The notes under the pieces: model-generated | Told to the model about the DNA's origin: nothing | What the model saw: the letters and a program-made list of their open reading frames with translations, nothing else | Database searches by the model: none | Program-made: the position numbers and the translations under genes | Source: Taishania sp965247975 | Lineage (GTDB): Bacteria; Bacteroidota; Bacteroidia; Flavobacteriales_D; Crocinitomicaceae | Reading direction: 5' to 3' | DNA: 64,000 nt | NCBI GenBank assembly: GCA_965247975.1 | Contig: OZ252050.1 | Location: forward strand, 1,364,001 to 1,428,000 | In this document: piece after piece, positions 17,540 through 25,949 of the stretch | Layout of the letters: each line of letters begins with the position of its first letter | Position numbering within the stretch: position 1 is the stretch's first letter

Positions 17540-17675
17540 GATTTGAAGATTTGAACATTTGAAGATTGGGGTTCTTTGGTTCTACTGACATTTATTCAAA
17601 TGCGAATAAACCTGTATCTCCAGATCAAAGGAATCTTTTGTTTACAAGATTTTCAAATTATCAAATTTTCAAATT
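17540..17675. repeat. Inverted repeat of TTTGAAGATT motifs between convergent genes
   Basis: A 28-base tract at 17540-17567 made of near-tandem TTTGAA(G/C)A(T)TT units is mirrored by an imperfect complement at 17648-17675 (ATTTTCAAATT units). Both arms lie in the 149-bp gap between convergent genes. Bidirectional termination is possible but no T-run-flanked stem is obvious. Confidence 0.7.
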
Positions 17676-17679
17676 AATG

Positions 17680-19035
17680 TTAGCCTCGCTTCTGCTTCTT
17701 ATGATACGTCTTATCACCCCTCGTTTGAGCCTTTTTGTATTTCTTTTTGATATCCCGTTTGTAGCTTCCGCCTAAATTCACCTTCTTGTTTTTTTCTTTC
17801 TTTTCGTGGAATCCAGAAGCTCCAGCAACAAGTTTACTATTGCGATTCAGGTCTTTGCCCATGTCATCATCCGGGCGTTCTTCCGTCAATAAATCCTTGG
17901 ATATTTGGACATCTTTCGGCAATTTCAAACTCGGAATTTGATAATCCATCAACGCTTCAATCGCCAATTTGTATGGTTCTTCTTTCGGAGTAAAAAATAA
18001 AATCGATTTTCCTTCCTTCTCCGCACGACCAGTTCTACCAATGCGATGCATGTAATTCTCTGGGAAAATAGGTGTATCAAAATTTACCACATGCGTAATT
18101 TGATCCAAATCCAATCCACGGGCAATGATGTCGGTTGCAATCAAAATGCGGTGTCTTCCAGAATCAAAATCTTCGATCGATTTAAAACGGTAATTCTGCG
18201 TTTTGTTAGAGTGAATCAAACTACAATCGGAACCGTATTCTTCTTCCATTTCGCGGTGCACCAAATCCGCCATGCGTTTGTTCGAGACAAAAATCAGTAC
18301 TTTTTGAAAGGTTTTTGAATCGCGAAGCAAGCTCGAAAGCAAGTTGATTTTGGTATAAAAATTTGGAACGGCATAACAGGATTGTTGAATGTTATCCAGC
18401 GGAGTTCCACTCACAGCAATCGAAATCTTTTCTGGAGCAATAAAAAAATCATCGATCAACATTTCCACTTCATCCGTCATCGTTGCCGAAAACATGATGT
18501 TTTGTCGTTTGGAAGGCATCAACTCAAAAATGCTCAACAATTGCGGTCTAAAACCTAAGTCCAGCATCACATCCACTTCGTCAATCACCAATTTCTTGAT
18601 GTCTTTCAACGAAAGCGATTTGTGCATCACCAAATCAAACAAACGACCAGGAGTCGCTACAATAATGTCAGCGCCCTCTGCAATTTTCGCTTTTTGCGTC
18701 TTGATATTCACACCTCCAAAAACGCCAATCGTGCGCACATTCATGTAAGCGGTCAGGCGCTCAAGTTCGTCTTCCACCTGCGTAACGAGCTCACGCGTAG
18801 GCACCAAAATCAAAATGCGGGGATTCAACTGATTGGAAAATTTCAATTCTTCCAAAATCGGCAATAAATATCCAAGCGTTTTTCCTGTTCCTGTTTGCGC
18901 AATTCCGAGGATGTCTTTCCCCGATAAAATCACCGAAAACGATTGATCTTGTATGGCGGTTGGCACCAGATAGCCAATTTCGTCGATGGCACGTTGAAGG
19001 TGCTTGCGGAGTTGGAATTTTTCAAATGATGCCAT
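17680..19035 (-). CDS. DEAD-box-type ATP-dependent RNA helicase (motif II DEVD)
   Basis: A 451-residue RNA helicase of the RhlE/DeaD kind. Ordered motifs are visible: Q motif PTAIQDQSF, motif I AQTGTGKT, Ia PTRELV, Ib TPGR, motif II VIDEVDVMLDLGF, motif III FSATM, motif V ATDIIARGLDLD and motif VI HRIGRTGR. Motif II reads DEVD rather than DEAD. After about residue 370 comes a Lys-rich tail (EKKEKNKKVNLGG, KRDIKKKYKKAQTRG) that probably binds RNA. Start is the ATG at 19035, where family similarity begins; a perfect promoter lies 12 bases upstream. Confidence 0.95.
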   Translation of the reverse strand: MASFEKFQLRKHLQRAIDEIGYLVPTAIQDQSFSVILSGKDILGIAQTGTGKTLGYLLPILEELKFSNQLNPRILILVPTRELVTQVEDELERLTAYMNVRTIGVFGGVNIKTQKAKIAEGADIIVATPGRLFDLVMHKSLSLKDIKKLVIDEVDVMLDLGFRPQLLSIFELMPSKRQNIMFSATMTDEVEMLIDDFFIAPEKISIAVSGTPLDNIQQSCYAVPNFYTKINLLSSLLRDSKTFQKVLIFVSNKRMADLVHREMEEEYGSDCSLIHSNKTQNYRFKSIEDFDSGRHRILIATDIIARGLDLDQITHVVNFDTPIFPENYMHRIGRTGRAEKEGKSILFFTPKEEPYKLAIEALMDYQIPSLKLPKDVQISKDLLTEERPDDDMGKDLNRNSKLVAGASGFHEKKEKNKKVNLGGSYKRDIKKKYKKAQTRGDKTYHKKQKRG

Positions 19036-19047
19036 AATTTTTTTTTG

Positions 19048-19077
19048 CAAAGATAAGCAAACACAATTGGGAAGCAA
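19048..19077 (-). promoter_or_regulatory. Helicase gene promoter (-33/-7)
   Basis: On the minus strand TTG (19077-19075), a 19-base spacer, then TATCTTTG (19055-19048). It matches the Bacteroidota consensus exactly and supports the start at 19035 rather than the open frame reaching 19077. Confidence 0.75.
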
Positions 19078-19286
19078 TGGAATAATTGGTTGGTCTGAAT
19101 TCTAAGAGATTAAGGGTTCAGATGAAGCATTATGGGACAGAGTTGAGACACTTAAAATTAAACATTTTACTAAATGATTCAATCCATAGACGAAGATAAA
19201 AAAAAATGATAATTTAGACTTTCTAAAAAAATAACAGGTTAAAAAATTCATTTTCGATTAGAATTCATTTAATATTCAACGACTAA

Positions 19287-19853
19287 ATGACCCAAAAAAG
19301 ACACATAACTCTATTTTTGCTGATTCTATCAGCCTTTATTTTGGTTTGTTTAAGTCCGTTGGATTACATGAACATACTTTCTAACTTAGTTCATGTGTGG
19401 GTGATCTTCATTTATGGAATTTTCATCTTAGCTAATTATTATACAAACAAACCAATCGGTCTGATCCTTTTAGCTATCTCAATTACACTATTCATTTTAG
19501 TAGCTTTTGGTTCACTTTTTGTTTATGCCGCTAATCCCTCTGAGAAAGCTCAAATCACTCGAATTCCAGGTAGAAAAATGATTATAGCAAGTCAAAGTTA
19601 TTCGGCGGTTGGCACCGGAAATCCATTAATTGATATTTCAACAGGTTATCAACTCATAAATGGTTTTATGCTTTGGCGAGTTCACTCCTACACCAAATAC
19701 GGACAAGGAGATTTAGCTGAAACGCTCTCAAAATACGAGTTACCTGAAGGCATGGAACCAACAGAAGATTCTTATTGGTTTGTTCTAGAAAATGACAACT
19801 ACTTGTTCCAAGAGTATTACCATAAAGTGTACCCTACCCAAAAAAAATCATAA
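19287..19853 (+). CDS. Membrane protein of unknown function
   Basis: A 188-residue protein with three predicted membrane segments in its first 80 residues (ITLFLLILSAFILVCL, VHVWVIFIYGIFILANYY, IGLILLAISITLFILVAFGSL) and a roughly 100-residue C-terminal soluble part with QLINGFMLWRVHSYTKYGQGD. I do not recognise the family. It stands alone between the helicase and an accessory patch. Confidence 0.7.
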   Translation: MTQKRHITLFLLILSAFILVCLSPLDYMNILSNLVHVWVIFIYGIFILANYYTNKPIGLILLAISITLFILVAFGSLFVYAANPSEKAQITRIPGRKMIIASQSYSAVGTGNPLIDISTGYQLINGFMLWRVHSYTKYGQGDLAETLSKYELPEGMEPTEDSYWFVLENDNYLFQEYYHKVYPTQKKS

Positions 19854-19930
19854 CCAAGTCCGATAAAAAACCGATTGCTTATCATTAAGCAGTTTTTTGA
19901 AGCATTTTGCAAAGATCTAGTTTTTCATTT

Positions 19931-20020
19931 GGGCGCCTTAGCGGGCTGTTCGCTATATCTCCGACATCCCAACGAAAAAGTTGGGATCGTCGGAGGATGC
20001 CGCTTCCATCCCTAGCGCTT
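19931..20020. repeat. GC-richer hairpin element of dispersed-repeat type
   Basis: CCGACATCCCAAC (19961-19973) pairs with GTTGGGATCGTCGG (19980-19993) with one bulged base. Flanks contain GGGCTGTTCGCTATATCT and GCCGCTTCCATCCCTAGCGC. From memory, elements with these flanks recur between genes in many Flavobacteriales genomes. It is richer in G+C than its surroundings and does not encode a protein. Confidence 0.7.
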
Positions 20021-20108
20021 AACATAAAACTCTTCGGAGAATCATTAATTAGAATCGGTGTAACAAAAGGCACGTAATGCTAAAAAATACGCTATGACCT
20101 CGCTTTTT

Positions 20109-20741
20109 TTAGCTGTATTCCTCAAAATTAACCATTCCTTGATCATTCAGTTTGTATTTATTAAGAAGAAACTGCCACTTTGGATAGACTTCTGATTTAG
20201 AAAAATCTTGACCATTCTTAGTTTTTAGCCAATTTTCTCCCTCCTTGGAAAGCAAAAACTCTAAATGTTCAATTTCTTCATTTCGATACTTGCAATAGAA
20301 TGAATTATTTTCAATTTTTTTTAAAATTAAACGAGCTAGTTTTAACATTTTTGGTGCAGATAAATATGTTGAAATGCAGTGAATCACTTGTTCCACATAG
20401 TTTTGAACTTCAATTGTTCTATAGTTTAATTCTTTCTTAACGAAATCGAATTTTTTTGGATGTAGAACAAATTCGTCCTTCCTAACTAAAAATTTGCTAT
20501 TCAAATAACAATATTGTATCAGATCATTTGTTTTCCTAAATTTTGACTTCTTACCAAATCTATAATCTTCATCAGTATTCGTGACGCTTATGTCAAATAC
20601 AATTTCGTCATAGTCACTTTTAATATTCTCCTTGCGAATAAATTTGTTAAGATAATTTTCAAGCGTTCTATTTATTCTATGATTCATTTTAAAGGTATAA
20701 TTTACCTCCCATTGAGTGCTTGAAATTCGAATTTTCATCAT
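20109..20741 (-). CDS. Unknown protein coupled to an ORF6N gene
   Basis: A 210-residue soluble, Lys/Asn-rich protein with no signal peptide. Features include FKMNHRINRTLENYLNKFIRKENI, FRKTNDLIQYCYLNSKFLVRKDEF and a C-terminal helix-rich part ending in VNFEEYS. I do not recognise a family. Its start codon overlaps the stop of the upstream ORF6N gene by four bases, so translation is probably coupled and the two proteins likely work together. Its high Lys, Asn and Tyr content is that of a recently acquired AT-rich gene, though the host is also AT-rich. Confidence 0.7.
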   Translation of the reverse strand: MMKIRISSTQWEVNYTFKMNHRINRTLENYLNKFIRKENIKSDYDEIVFDISVTNTDEDYRFGKKSKFRKTNDLIQYCYLNSKFLVRKDEFVLHPKKFDFVKKELNYRTIEVQNYVEQVIHCISTYLSAPKMLKLARLILKKIENNSFYCKYRNEEIEHLEFLLSKEGENWLKTKNGQDFSKSEVYPKWQFLLNKYKLNDQGMVNFEEYS

Positions 20742-21262
20742 TGTTTTTTTTTATATCCAATTTCTTTTCGAGGTGTCTGTTTGGTTTCAACAAACTGTTT
20801 GAGATAATTGAATATTTGTAAAATTTTATCGTCTTGACCTAATACTTTTTTCTCCATTTCTTCCATTTTTAAAAGCAAGTCTTTATGATTAAGTATAATT
20901 TCTTTCATTTTGGTGTAAACCCTCATTATTTTTATGTTTACTTCAATTGCTCTTTCGCTATTTAGAACGCTTGAAAGCATCAAAACACCATGCTCCGTGA
21001 ATACATTTGGTGCGGTTCGTCGTCCTCCCCAACTTGAGGTCGCATTTTGCGACTTCAAGTTTTCCCATTCAGTATCTGTTAATTGAAACATAAAATCTTC
21101 GGGAAATCGTGATAAATTTCGTTTAACTTGTTCATTTAGTCGTTTGGTTTCTACTTGGTAAAGTTCAGCCAAATCATTGTCTAACATTACTTTTTTATCT
21201 CTAATCAAGTATATTTTACTTACGATTAATTGTTCTGGAATGTTAATTTCTGTTTGACCCAT
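20738..21262 (-). CDS. ORF6N domain DNA-binding protein
   Basis: The 174-residue protein has an N-terminal ORF6N domain (KIYLIRDKKVMLDNDLAELY, VETKRLNEQVKRNLSRFPEDFMFQLT, TEHGVLMLSSVLNSERAIEVNIKIMRVY) and a C-terminal coiled coil (LLLKMEEMEKKVLGQDDKILQ). ORF6N is a KilA-N-related, phage-derived DNA-binding domain that is widespread in Bacteroidota accessory regions. Role here unknown; it may be a regulator in a small defence or addiction unit with the overlapping downstream gene. A perfect -7 box lies four bases before the start. Confidence 0.88.
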   Translation of the reverse strand: MGQTEINIPEQLIVSKIYLIRDKKVMLDNDLAELYQVETKRLNEQVKRNLSRFPEDFMFQLTDTEWENLKSQNATSSWGGRRTAPNVFTEHGVLMLSSVLNSERAIEVNIKIMRVYTKMKEIILNHKDLLLKMEEMEKKVLGQDDKILQIFNYLKQFVETKQTPRKEIGYKKKQ

Positions 21263-21266
21263 AACA

Positions 21267-21274
21267 CAAATTTA
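21267..21274 (-). promoter_or_regulatory. ORF6N gene -7 box, leaderless arrangement
   Basis: TAAATTTG on the minus strand is a perfect TAnnTTTG element, with four bases before the ATG at 21262. Confidence 0.6.
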
Positions 21275-21450
21275 TTGTTTTTAACTTTTCGGTTGCGACT
21301 TCAAGATAAAAATCATCGTATTTAATTATTTTATTGGTAATGATATGTCTGTTCAGTCTGAAAATTTGGTTTTTAGAAAGATTAAAACTCTTTAAATTAG
21401 TTAAGTTATTTTGGAAACAAATTTCTATCCATTTTTCCACATTTTATCAC

Positions 21451-21458
21451 TACATTTG
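21451..21458 (+). promoter_or_regulatory. guaB -7 box
   Basis: TACATTTG matches TAnnTTTG and lies 29 bases before the guaB start codon. No -33 TTG at the usual distance. Confidence 0.6.
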
Positions 21459-21487
21459 CAAGAATTTATTTCAAAAATAGGTTCAAA

Positions 21488-22960
21488 ATGTCGCTCTCAA
21501 ATGTGAATGATGTCAGAGAAGGTTTAACCTACGACGACGTGCTCTTAGTCCCAGCTTATTCAGAAGTTTTGCCACGGGATGTCCAATTAAAAAGTAAAAT
21601 CACGCGAAATATTGAAGTGCATACTCCAATTGTTTCTGCAGCCATGGATACCGTAACGGAATCTCAGCTTGCCATCGCGATTGCACAACAAGGTGGAATT
21701 GGTGTGATTCACAAAAACATGACCATCGAGGAACAAGCCTTGAAAGTCCGCAAAGTGAAGCGATCTGAAAGTGGAATGATCATCGATCCGCTTACGCTCA
21801 ATGAATCGGCAATCGTCAAAGATGCACTTGCACTGATGAAAGAAAATAAAATTGGTGGAATTCCTGTGGTTGATGAAAACCGCATGCTGAAAGGAATTGT
21901 CACTAACCGCGACTTGCGTTTTGAAAAGAATTTGAACCGACCTATTATCGAAGTGATGACTTCCGAAAATATCGTTACCACCGAAGACGGCACGGACTTG
22001 TCAACGGCTGAAGATATTTTGCAAGAAAATAAAATCGAAAAATTACCTGTGGTTGATGCCAACAATAAGTTAATTGGTTTAATCACTTACCGAGATATCA
22101 TCAAAGTAAAAACGCACCCGAATTCTTGCAAAGATTCTTACGGGCGTTTGCGCGTAGCTGCAGCCGTTGGCGTGACACCTGATACGCTTGAACGCGTGAA
22201 AGCACTTTATGAAGCAGGCGTTGATGCCATTGTGATCGACACAGCGCACGGTCACACGAAAGGTGTAGTTGACAAACTGAAAGAAGTAAAAGCGCATTTT
22301 CCAAGCTTGGATGTTATTGTAGGAAACATCGCAACGGGCGAAGCAGCGAAATATTTGGTGGAAGCAGGAGCTGATGCTGTAAAAGTTGGAATCGGTCCAG
22401 GTTCTATTTGTACCACGCGCATCATTGCTGGTGTTGGAGTTCCACAATTGTCGGCGGTAAACGAAGTCGCACTTGCCATCGAAGGTTCTGGAGTCCCTGT
22501 GATTGCTGATGGTGGAATCCGTTATACAGGCGACATCGTAAAAGCGATTGCTGCTGGAGCTGACACTGTTATGGTTGGTTCCATGTTTGCTGGAGTAGAA
22601 GAATCACCGGGAGAAACAATCATTTATGAAGGACGAAAATTCAAAGCATACCGCGGAATGGGATCTTTGGAAGCCATGCAAAAAGGGTCAAAAGACCGTT
22701 ATTTCCAAGACGCCGAAGACGATATCAAGAAATTGGTTCCAGAAGGAATTTCGGGTCGCGTGCCATACAAAGGAAATTTAGCTGAAGTAATGCATCAAAT
22801 TGTTGGTGGACTCAGAGCTGGAATGGGATATTGCGGTGCAGCTTCGATTTCTAGTTTAAAAGGTGCGAAAATGGTGCGAATTACAAGTGCTGGAATGCGT
22901 GAATCTCATCCTCACGATGTTACGATTACGAGAGAAGCACCAAATTACAGCATTAAATAA
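21488..22960 (+). CDS. guaB: IMP dehydrogenase
   Basis: NAD-dependent oxidation of IMP to XMP, the committed step of GMP synthesis, in the cytoplasm. The 490-residue product has the TIM barrel interrupted by a pair of CBS domains at about residues 95-205. The catalytic cysteine lies in GIGPGSICTTRIIAG near residue 308, and the flap holds YRGMGSLEAM and the GMGYCGA segment. Length and motifs are canonical. It precedes the SurA/PpiD-type operon but is separated from it by 186 bp. Confidence 0.98.
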   Translation: MSLSNVNDVREGLTYDDVLLVPAYSEVLPRDVQLKSKITRNIEVHTPIVSAAMDTVTESQLAIAIAQQGGIGVIHKNMTIEEQALKVRKVKRSESGMIIDPLTLNESAIVKDALALMKENKIGGIPVVDENRMLKGIVTNRDLRFEKNLNRPIIEVMTSENIVTTEDGTDLSTAEDILQENKIEKLPVVDANNKLIGLITYRDIIKVKTHPNSCKDSYGRLRVAAAVGVTPDTLERVKALYEAGVDAIVIDTAHGHTKGVVDKLKEVKAHFPSLDVIVGNIATGEAAKYLVEAGADAVKVGIGPGSICTTRIIAGVGVPQLSAVNEVALAIEGSGVPVIADGGIRYTGDIVKAIAAGADTVMVGSMFAGVEESPGETIIYEGRKFKAYRGMGSLEAMQKGSKDRYFQDAEDDIKKLVPEGISGRVPYKGNLAEVMHQIVGGLRAGMGYCGAASISSLKGAKMVRITSAGMRESHPHDVTITREAPNYSIK

Positions 22961-23061
22961 TTGCTAAAAATCACGATTTATCACTTTGAACTGCTATTTT
23001 TGGGGTCAAAGAAATTTTAAATAACGATTAACATTTCAATAAGTTTATGAAATAAGCATAA

Positions 23062-23102
23062 CGAAATAATTTTCGATACAAACATGGATGAAAATAATTT
23101 CG
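23062..23102. repeat. Hairpin upstream of the folding-factor operon
   Basis: CGAAATAATTTTC (23062-23074) and GAAAATAATTTCG (23090-23102) pair at twelve of thirteen positions around a 15-base loop. It lies 44 bases before the start of the next gene, in the guaB-operon gap. Confidence 0.65.
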
Positions 23103-23146
23103 TTTTGCGATTACATATGGCTTTAAAAAAAACAAATTAAACACAT

Positions 23147-25099
23147 ATGAAAAATACATTTTTATTTGCGCTAGGTCTACTATTAACCGCAAACAGTTAT
23201 GCTCAACAAGATCCAGTTCTTATGGAAATTGATGGTAAGAAAGTTACCAAATCTGAATTTCAACAAATCTATTTGAAAAACAATAACAATCCAAAATACG
23301 ATCAAGAATCGTTGGATACATACTTGGAGTTGTTTAAAAAATTCAAACTGAAAGTTGCTGAAGCAGAATCATTGGGTTACGATACCATTCCAAAATTAAA
23401 ACGTGAATTAGAAGGTTACCAAGCGCAATTAGCATTGCCGTATTTGACTGATACGAAAATGAATGAGGCAATGGTGAAAGAATCTTATGAGCGCATGAAA
23501 ACGGAAGTAAGAGCTTCGCATATATTAATTCGTTTGGACCCAAATCCAAATGCGCAAGACACGCTTAAGGCTTATAACAAAATCATGGCATTGAAAGCGC
23601 GTATCGACAAAGGTGAAGACTTTGCATTCGTTGCAAAATCAAGTGGTGGTTCAGAAGACCCATCAGCGCAAAGCAATGGTGGAGATTTAGGTTTCTTCAC
23701 TGCTTTTCAAATGGTTTACCAATTCGAAGACAAAGCATATACAACGCTTGTTGGATCGACATCAGCTCCATTTAGAACAAAATTCGGTTATCACATTCTT
23801 AAAGTAACGGACAAACGACCTGCTCGTGGAACAATAAAAGTGGCTCACTTGATGATTGCTGCAGGTAAAGCTAGCTCAGCTGAAGACAAAGAATCTGCTA
23901 AAAACAAGGCAAATGAATTGTATGAAAAAATTCAAAATGGTGAAAACTTTGAGGCTTTGACCAAACAATTTTCAGACGATCCAAGTTCTAGTACAAGCGG
24001 CGGAGTGCTTCCTGCTTTTGGTACTGGAACAACAACGCGTATGGTTCCTGAGTTTGAAGAAGCAGCTTTCGCATTAAAAAACAATGGGGATGTGGCAAAA
24101 CCAGTATTAACAGATTACGGTTACCACATCATCAAACGTTTGGAATGGAATGATTTGAAATCGTATTCAGAATTGCAAAAAGAATTGCAAAATCGTGTAA
24201 ACAAAGACGATCGTGCAAAATTGACACAAAACAGTTTCATTCAAAATTTGAAGAAAGAATACGCGTACAAAGACAAATCAAAACGTTCAAAAAAATGGTT
24301 TGTGAATAACGTTGATTCAACTTATTTCCAAGGAAAATGGACTGCTGACAATTTAAAAAGCAACAAAAAAATGTTTACCATGGATGGAAAAACATTTGGA
24401 CAACAAGCGTTTGCAGATTATTTAGAGAAAAATTTCAGATCTGGTCGTGCTTACAATTTAAACACGGTGACAGATGAAATGTATAAGTCATTTGTGAACG
24501 AAACAGCTTTAGAGATTGAGAAAGCGAAATTGCCAACTAAGTATCCAGAATACAAAGCGTTGATGAACGAATACCACGATGGAATTTTATTGTATGAAAT
24601 CATGAGTGATAAAGTTTGGAACAAAGCCATGATTGATACTACCGGATTGAAAGCGTATTACCAAGACAATAAATCCAAATACATGTGGGGAAAACGAGTG
24701 GATGCAATTGTTTACGAAACATTGAATGAAACTACTGCGAATCAAGTGTATGAGCTAGATAAAAAAGGACTTGATTCTGATAGTATTTCTAAAATTGTAA
24801 ACAAAGATTCAGAGTTGAATTTACGTGTACGCAAAAGCAAATTTGAAGTGGAAAAAACAAGTTATTTGAACAATCAAAGCTTGGCTGGAGGTTTAAATAA
24901 ACCTTACAAATTTGAAGACAAATATTATGTCGTTCACGTCAAAGAGCAATTGATGCCGATGCAAAAAGAACTGATGGAAGCAAAAGGAATCATTACTTCT
25001 GATTATCAAAATCATTTGGAAAAAGAATGGTTGCAAGAGTTAGAGACTAAACACAACATTAAAGTTAACAAAGACGTTTTATACTCTGTTGGCAAATAA
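23147..25099 (+). CDS. Periplasmic parvulin-type peptidyl-prolyl isomerase, two PPIase domains
   Basis: A 650-residue exported foldase. It has a signal peptide (MKNTFLFALGLLLTANSYAQ), a SurA/PpiD-like N-terminal helical part, and two parvulin domains: about residues 122-225 (VRASHILIRLDPNP, GGDLGFF, FRTKFGYHILKV) and about 228-335 (KVAHLMIAAGK, FGTGTTTRMVPEFEEAAF, TDYGYHIIKRL). The long C-terminal part is charged, with no membrane segment. It is first in a run of three overlapping or abutting folding-factor genes plus moxR and probably helps outer-membrane or T9SS cargo folding. Confidence 0.92.
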   Translation: MKNTFLFALGLLLTANSYAQQDPVLMEIDGKKVTKSEFQQIYLKNNNNPKYDQESLDTYLELFKKFKLKVAEAESLGYDTIPKLKRELEGYQAQLALPYLTDTKMNEAMVKESYERMKTEVRASHILIRLDPNPNAQDTLKAYNKIMALKARIDKGEDFAFVAKSSGGSEDPSAQSNGGDLGFFTAFQMVYQFEDKAYTTLVGSTSAPFRTKFGYHILKVTDKRPARGTIKVAHLMIAAGKASSAEDKESAKNKANELYEKIQNGENFEALTKQFSDDPSSSTSGGVLPAFGTGTTTRMVPEFEEAAFALKNNGDVAKPVLTDYGYHIIKRLEWNDLKSYSELQKELQNRVNKDDRAKLTQNSFIQNLKKEYAYKDKSKRSKKWFVNNVDSTYFQGKWTADNLKSNKKMFTMDGKTFGQQAFADYLEKNFRSGRAYNLNTVTDEMYKSFVNETALEIEKAKLPTKYPEYKALMNEYHDGILLYEIMSDKVWNKAMIDTTGLKAYYQDNKSKYMWGKRVDAIVYETLNETTANQVYELDKKGLDSDSISKIVNKDSELNLRVRKSKFEVEKTSYLNNQSLAGGLNKPYKFEDKYYVVHVKEQLMPMQKELMEAKGIITSDYQNHLEKEWLQELETKHNIKVNKDVLYSVGK

Positions 25100-25949
25100 A
25101 CGAAATATCGCATGGAAAAATGCTGGCAAAATAGTCAGCATTTTTTGTTTGTTGTCGCTTGGAAGCTGCTCAAGTGATCCTGTCGTGGCTTCTGTGGATG
25201 ATTCAGAATTGACGCAATCAGACGCTCAAGTCTTGATGAAACACTTGGGATATGATATTGAAAATCAAGATGATTGGATGTCGTTCATCGACTTTTGGGT
25301 GGACCGTCAAGTGTTTTTGGAAGAGCTGAAAGAATCAAATCCAAACGAATACAAGCTTGTTCAATTACGCGCCAGTTCTTTTCAAGGCGAATTGGCTCGT
25401 CACTACATTGAAGAAGATTTTTTGTCGAAAAAGGTAAACCAAAAAGTGACCAAAGCCGACATTGAAAATTACTATAATGCAAATAAGTCCGTTTTTGCGC
25501 TCAATGATTACATCGTGAAGGCACTTTATTTGAAAGTCCCAAAAGATGCGCCGAAACAATCGGAGATTAAAGAACACTATTTGTTAAAAAACGATAAAGA
25601 CTTCCCAAAAGTCATTTCTTATGCTAAACTTTATGCCGAGAATTTTTATTTCGACGACAAGGCTTGGATTTATTTCGATGAATTGACCAAAGACGCGCCC
25701 ATTGAAAAGTTGAACAAAGAAAATCTCGTTTTAAATAGAACTAAAACGCATTTTTCGGATGAGGAATTCACTTATTATTTGAATATCATTGATTACAAAT
25801 TAAAAGATGCAACGCCTCCAGTGGATTTTATGAAAGAGGAAATAAAACAAATCATCCTCACCCAGCGACTGAATGCAATTAAAGACAAAACGGAATCTGA
25901 ATTTATTAAGAATGTCAAAAACAAGCATGAAATTAAAATTAATCTTTAG
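25089..25949 (+). CDS. Lipoprotein related to SurA/PpiC folding factors
   Basis: The 286-residue product carries a lipoprotein signal with lipobox LGSC at about residues 25-28 and a SurA-N-like helical body (DWMSFIDFWVDRQVFLEELK, then KVTKADIENYYNANKSVFAL), but I see no complete parvulin domain. The start is TTG at 25089, overlapping the previous gene by 11 bases; no ATG lies nearby and the signal peptide requires a start close to here. Its position between two PPIase genes suggests a chaperone partner at the membrane. Confidence 0.8.
   Translation: MANKRNIAWKNAGKIVSIFCLLSLGSCSSDPVVASVDDSELTQSDAQVLMKHLGYDIENQDDWMSFIDFWVDRQVFLEELKESNPNEYKLVQLRASSFQGELARHYIEEDFLSKKVNQKVTKADIENYYNANKSVFALNDYIVKALYLKVPKDAPKQSEIKEHYLLKNDKDFPKVISYAKLYAENFYFDDKAWIYFDELTKDAPIEKLNKENLVLNRTKTHFSDEEFTYYLNIIDYKLKDATPPVDFMKEEIKQIILTQRLNAIKDKTESEFIKNVKNKHEIKINL

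Noticed and set aside
17566..17775. 69-residue plus-strand reading frame
   Set aside because: It overlaps the inverted-repeat tract and the end of the helicase gene on the other strand.
19885..20073. 62-residue minus-strand reading frame
   Set aside because: It is a translation of the hairpin element and no promoter was seen.
21243..21440. 65-residue minus-strand reading frame upstream of the ORF6N gene
   Set aside because: It overlaps the start of the ORF6N gene and its leaderless-type promoter, and no family is recognised. A real small gene cannot be fully excluded.
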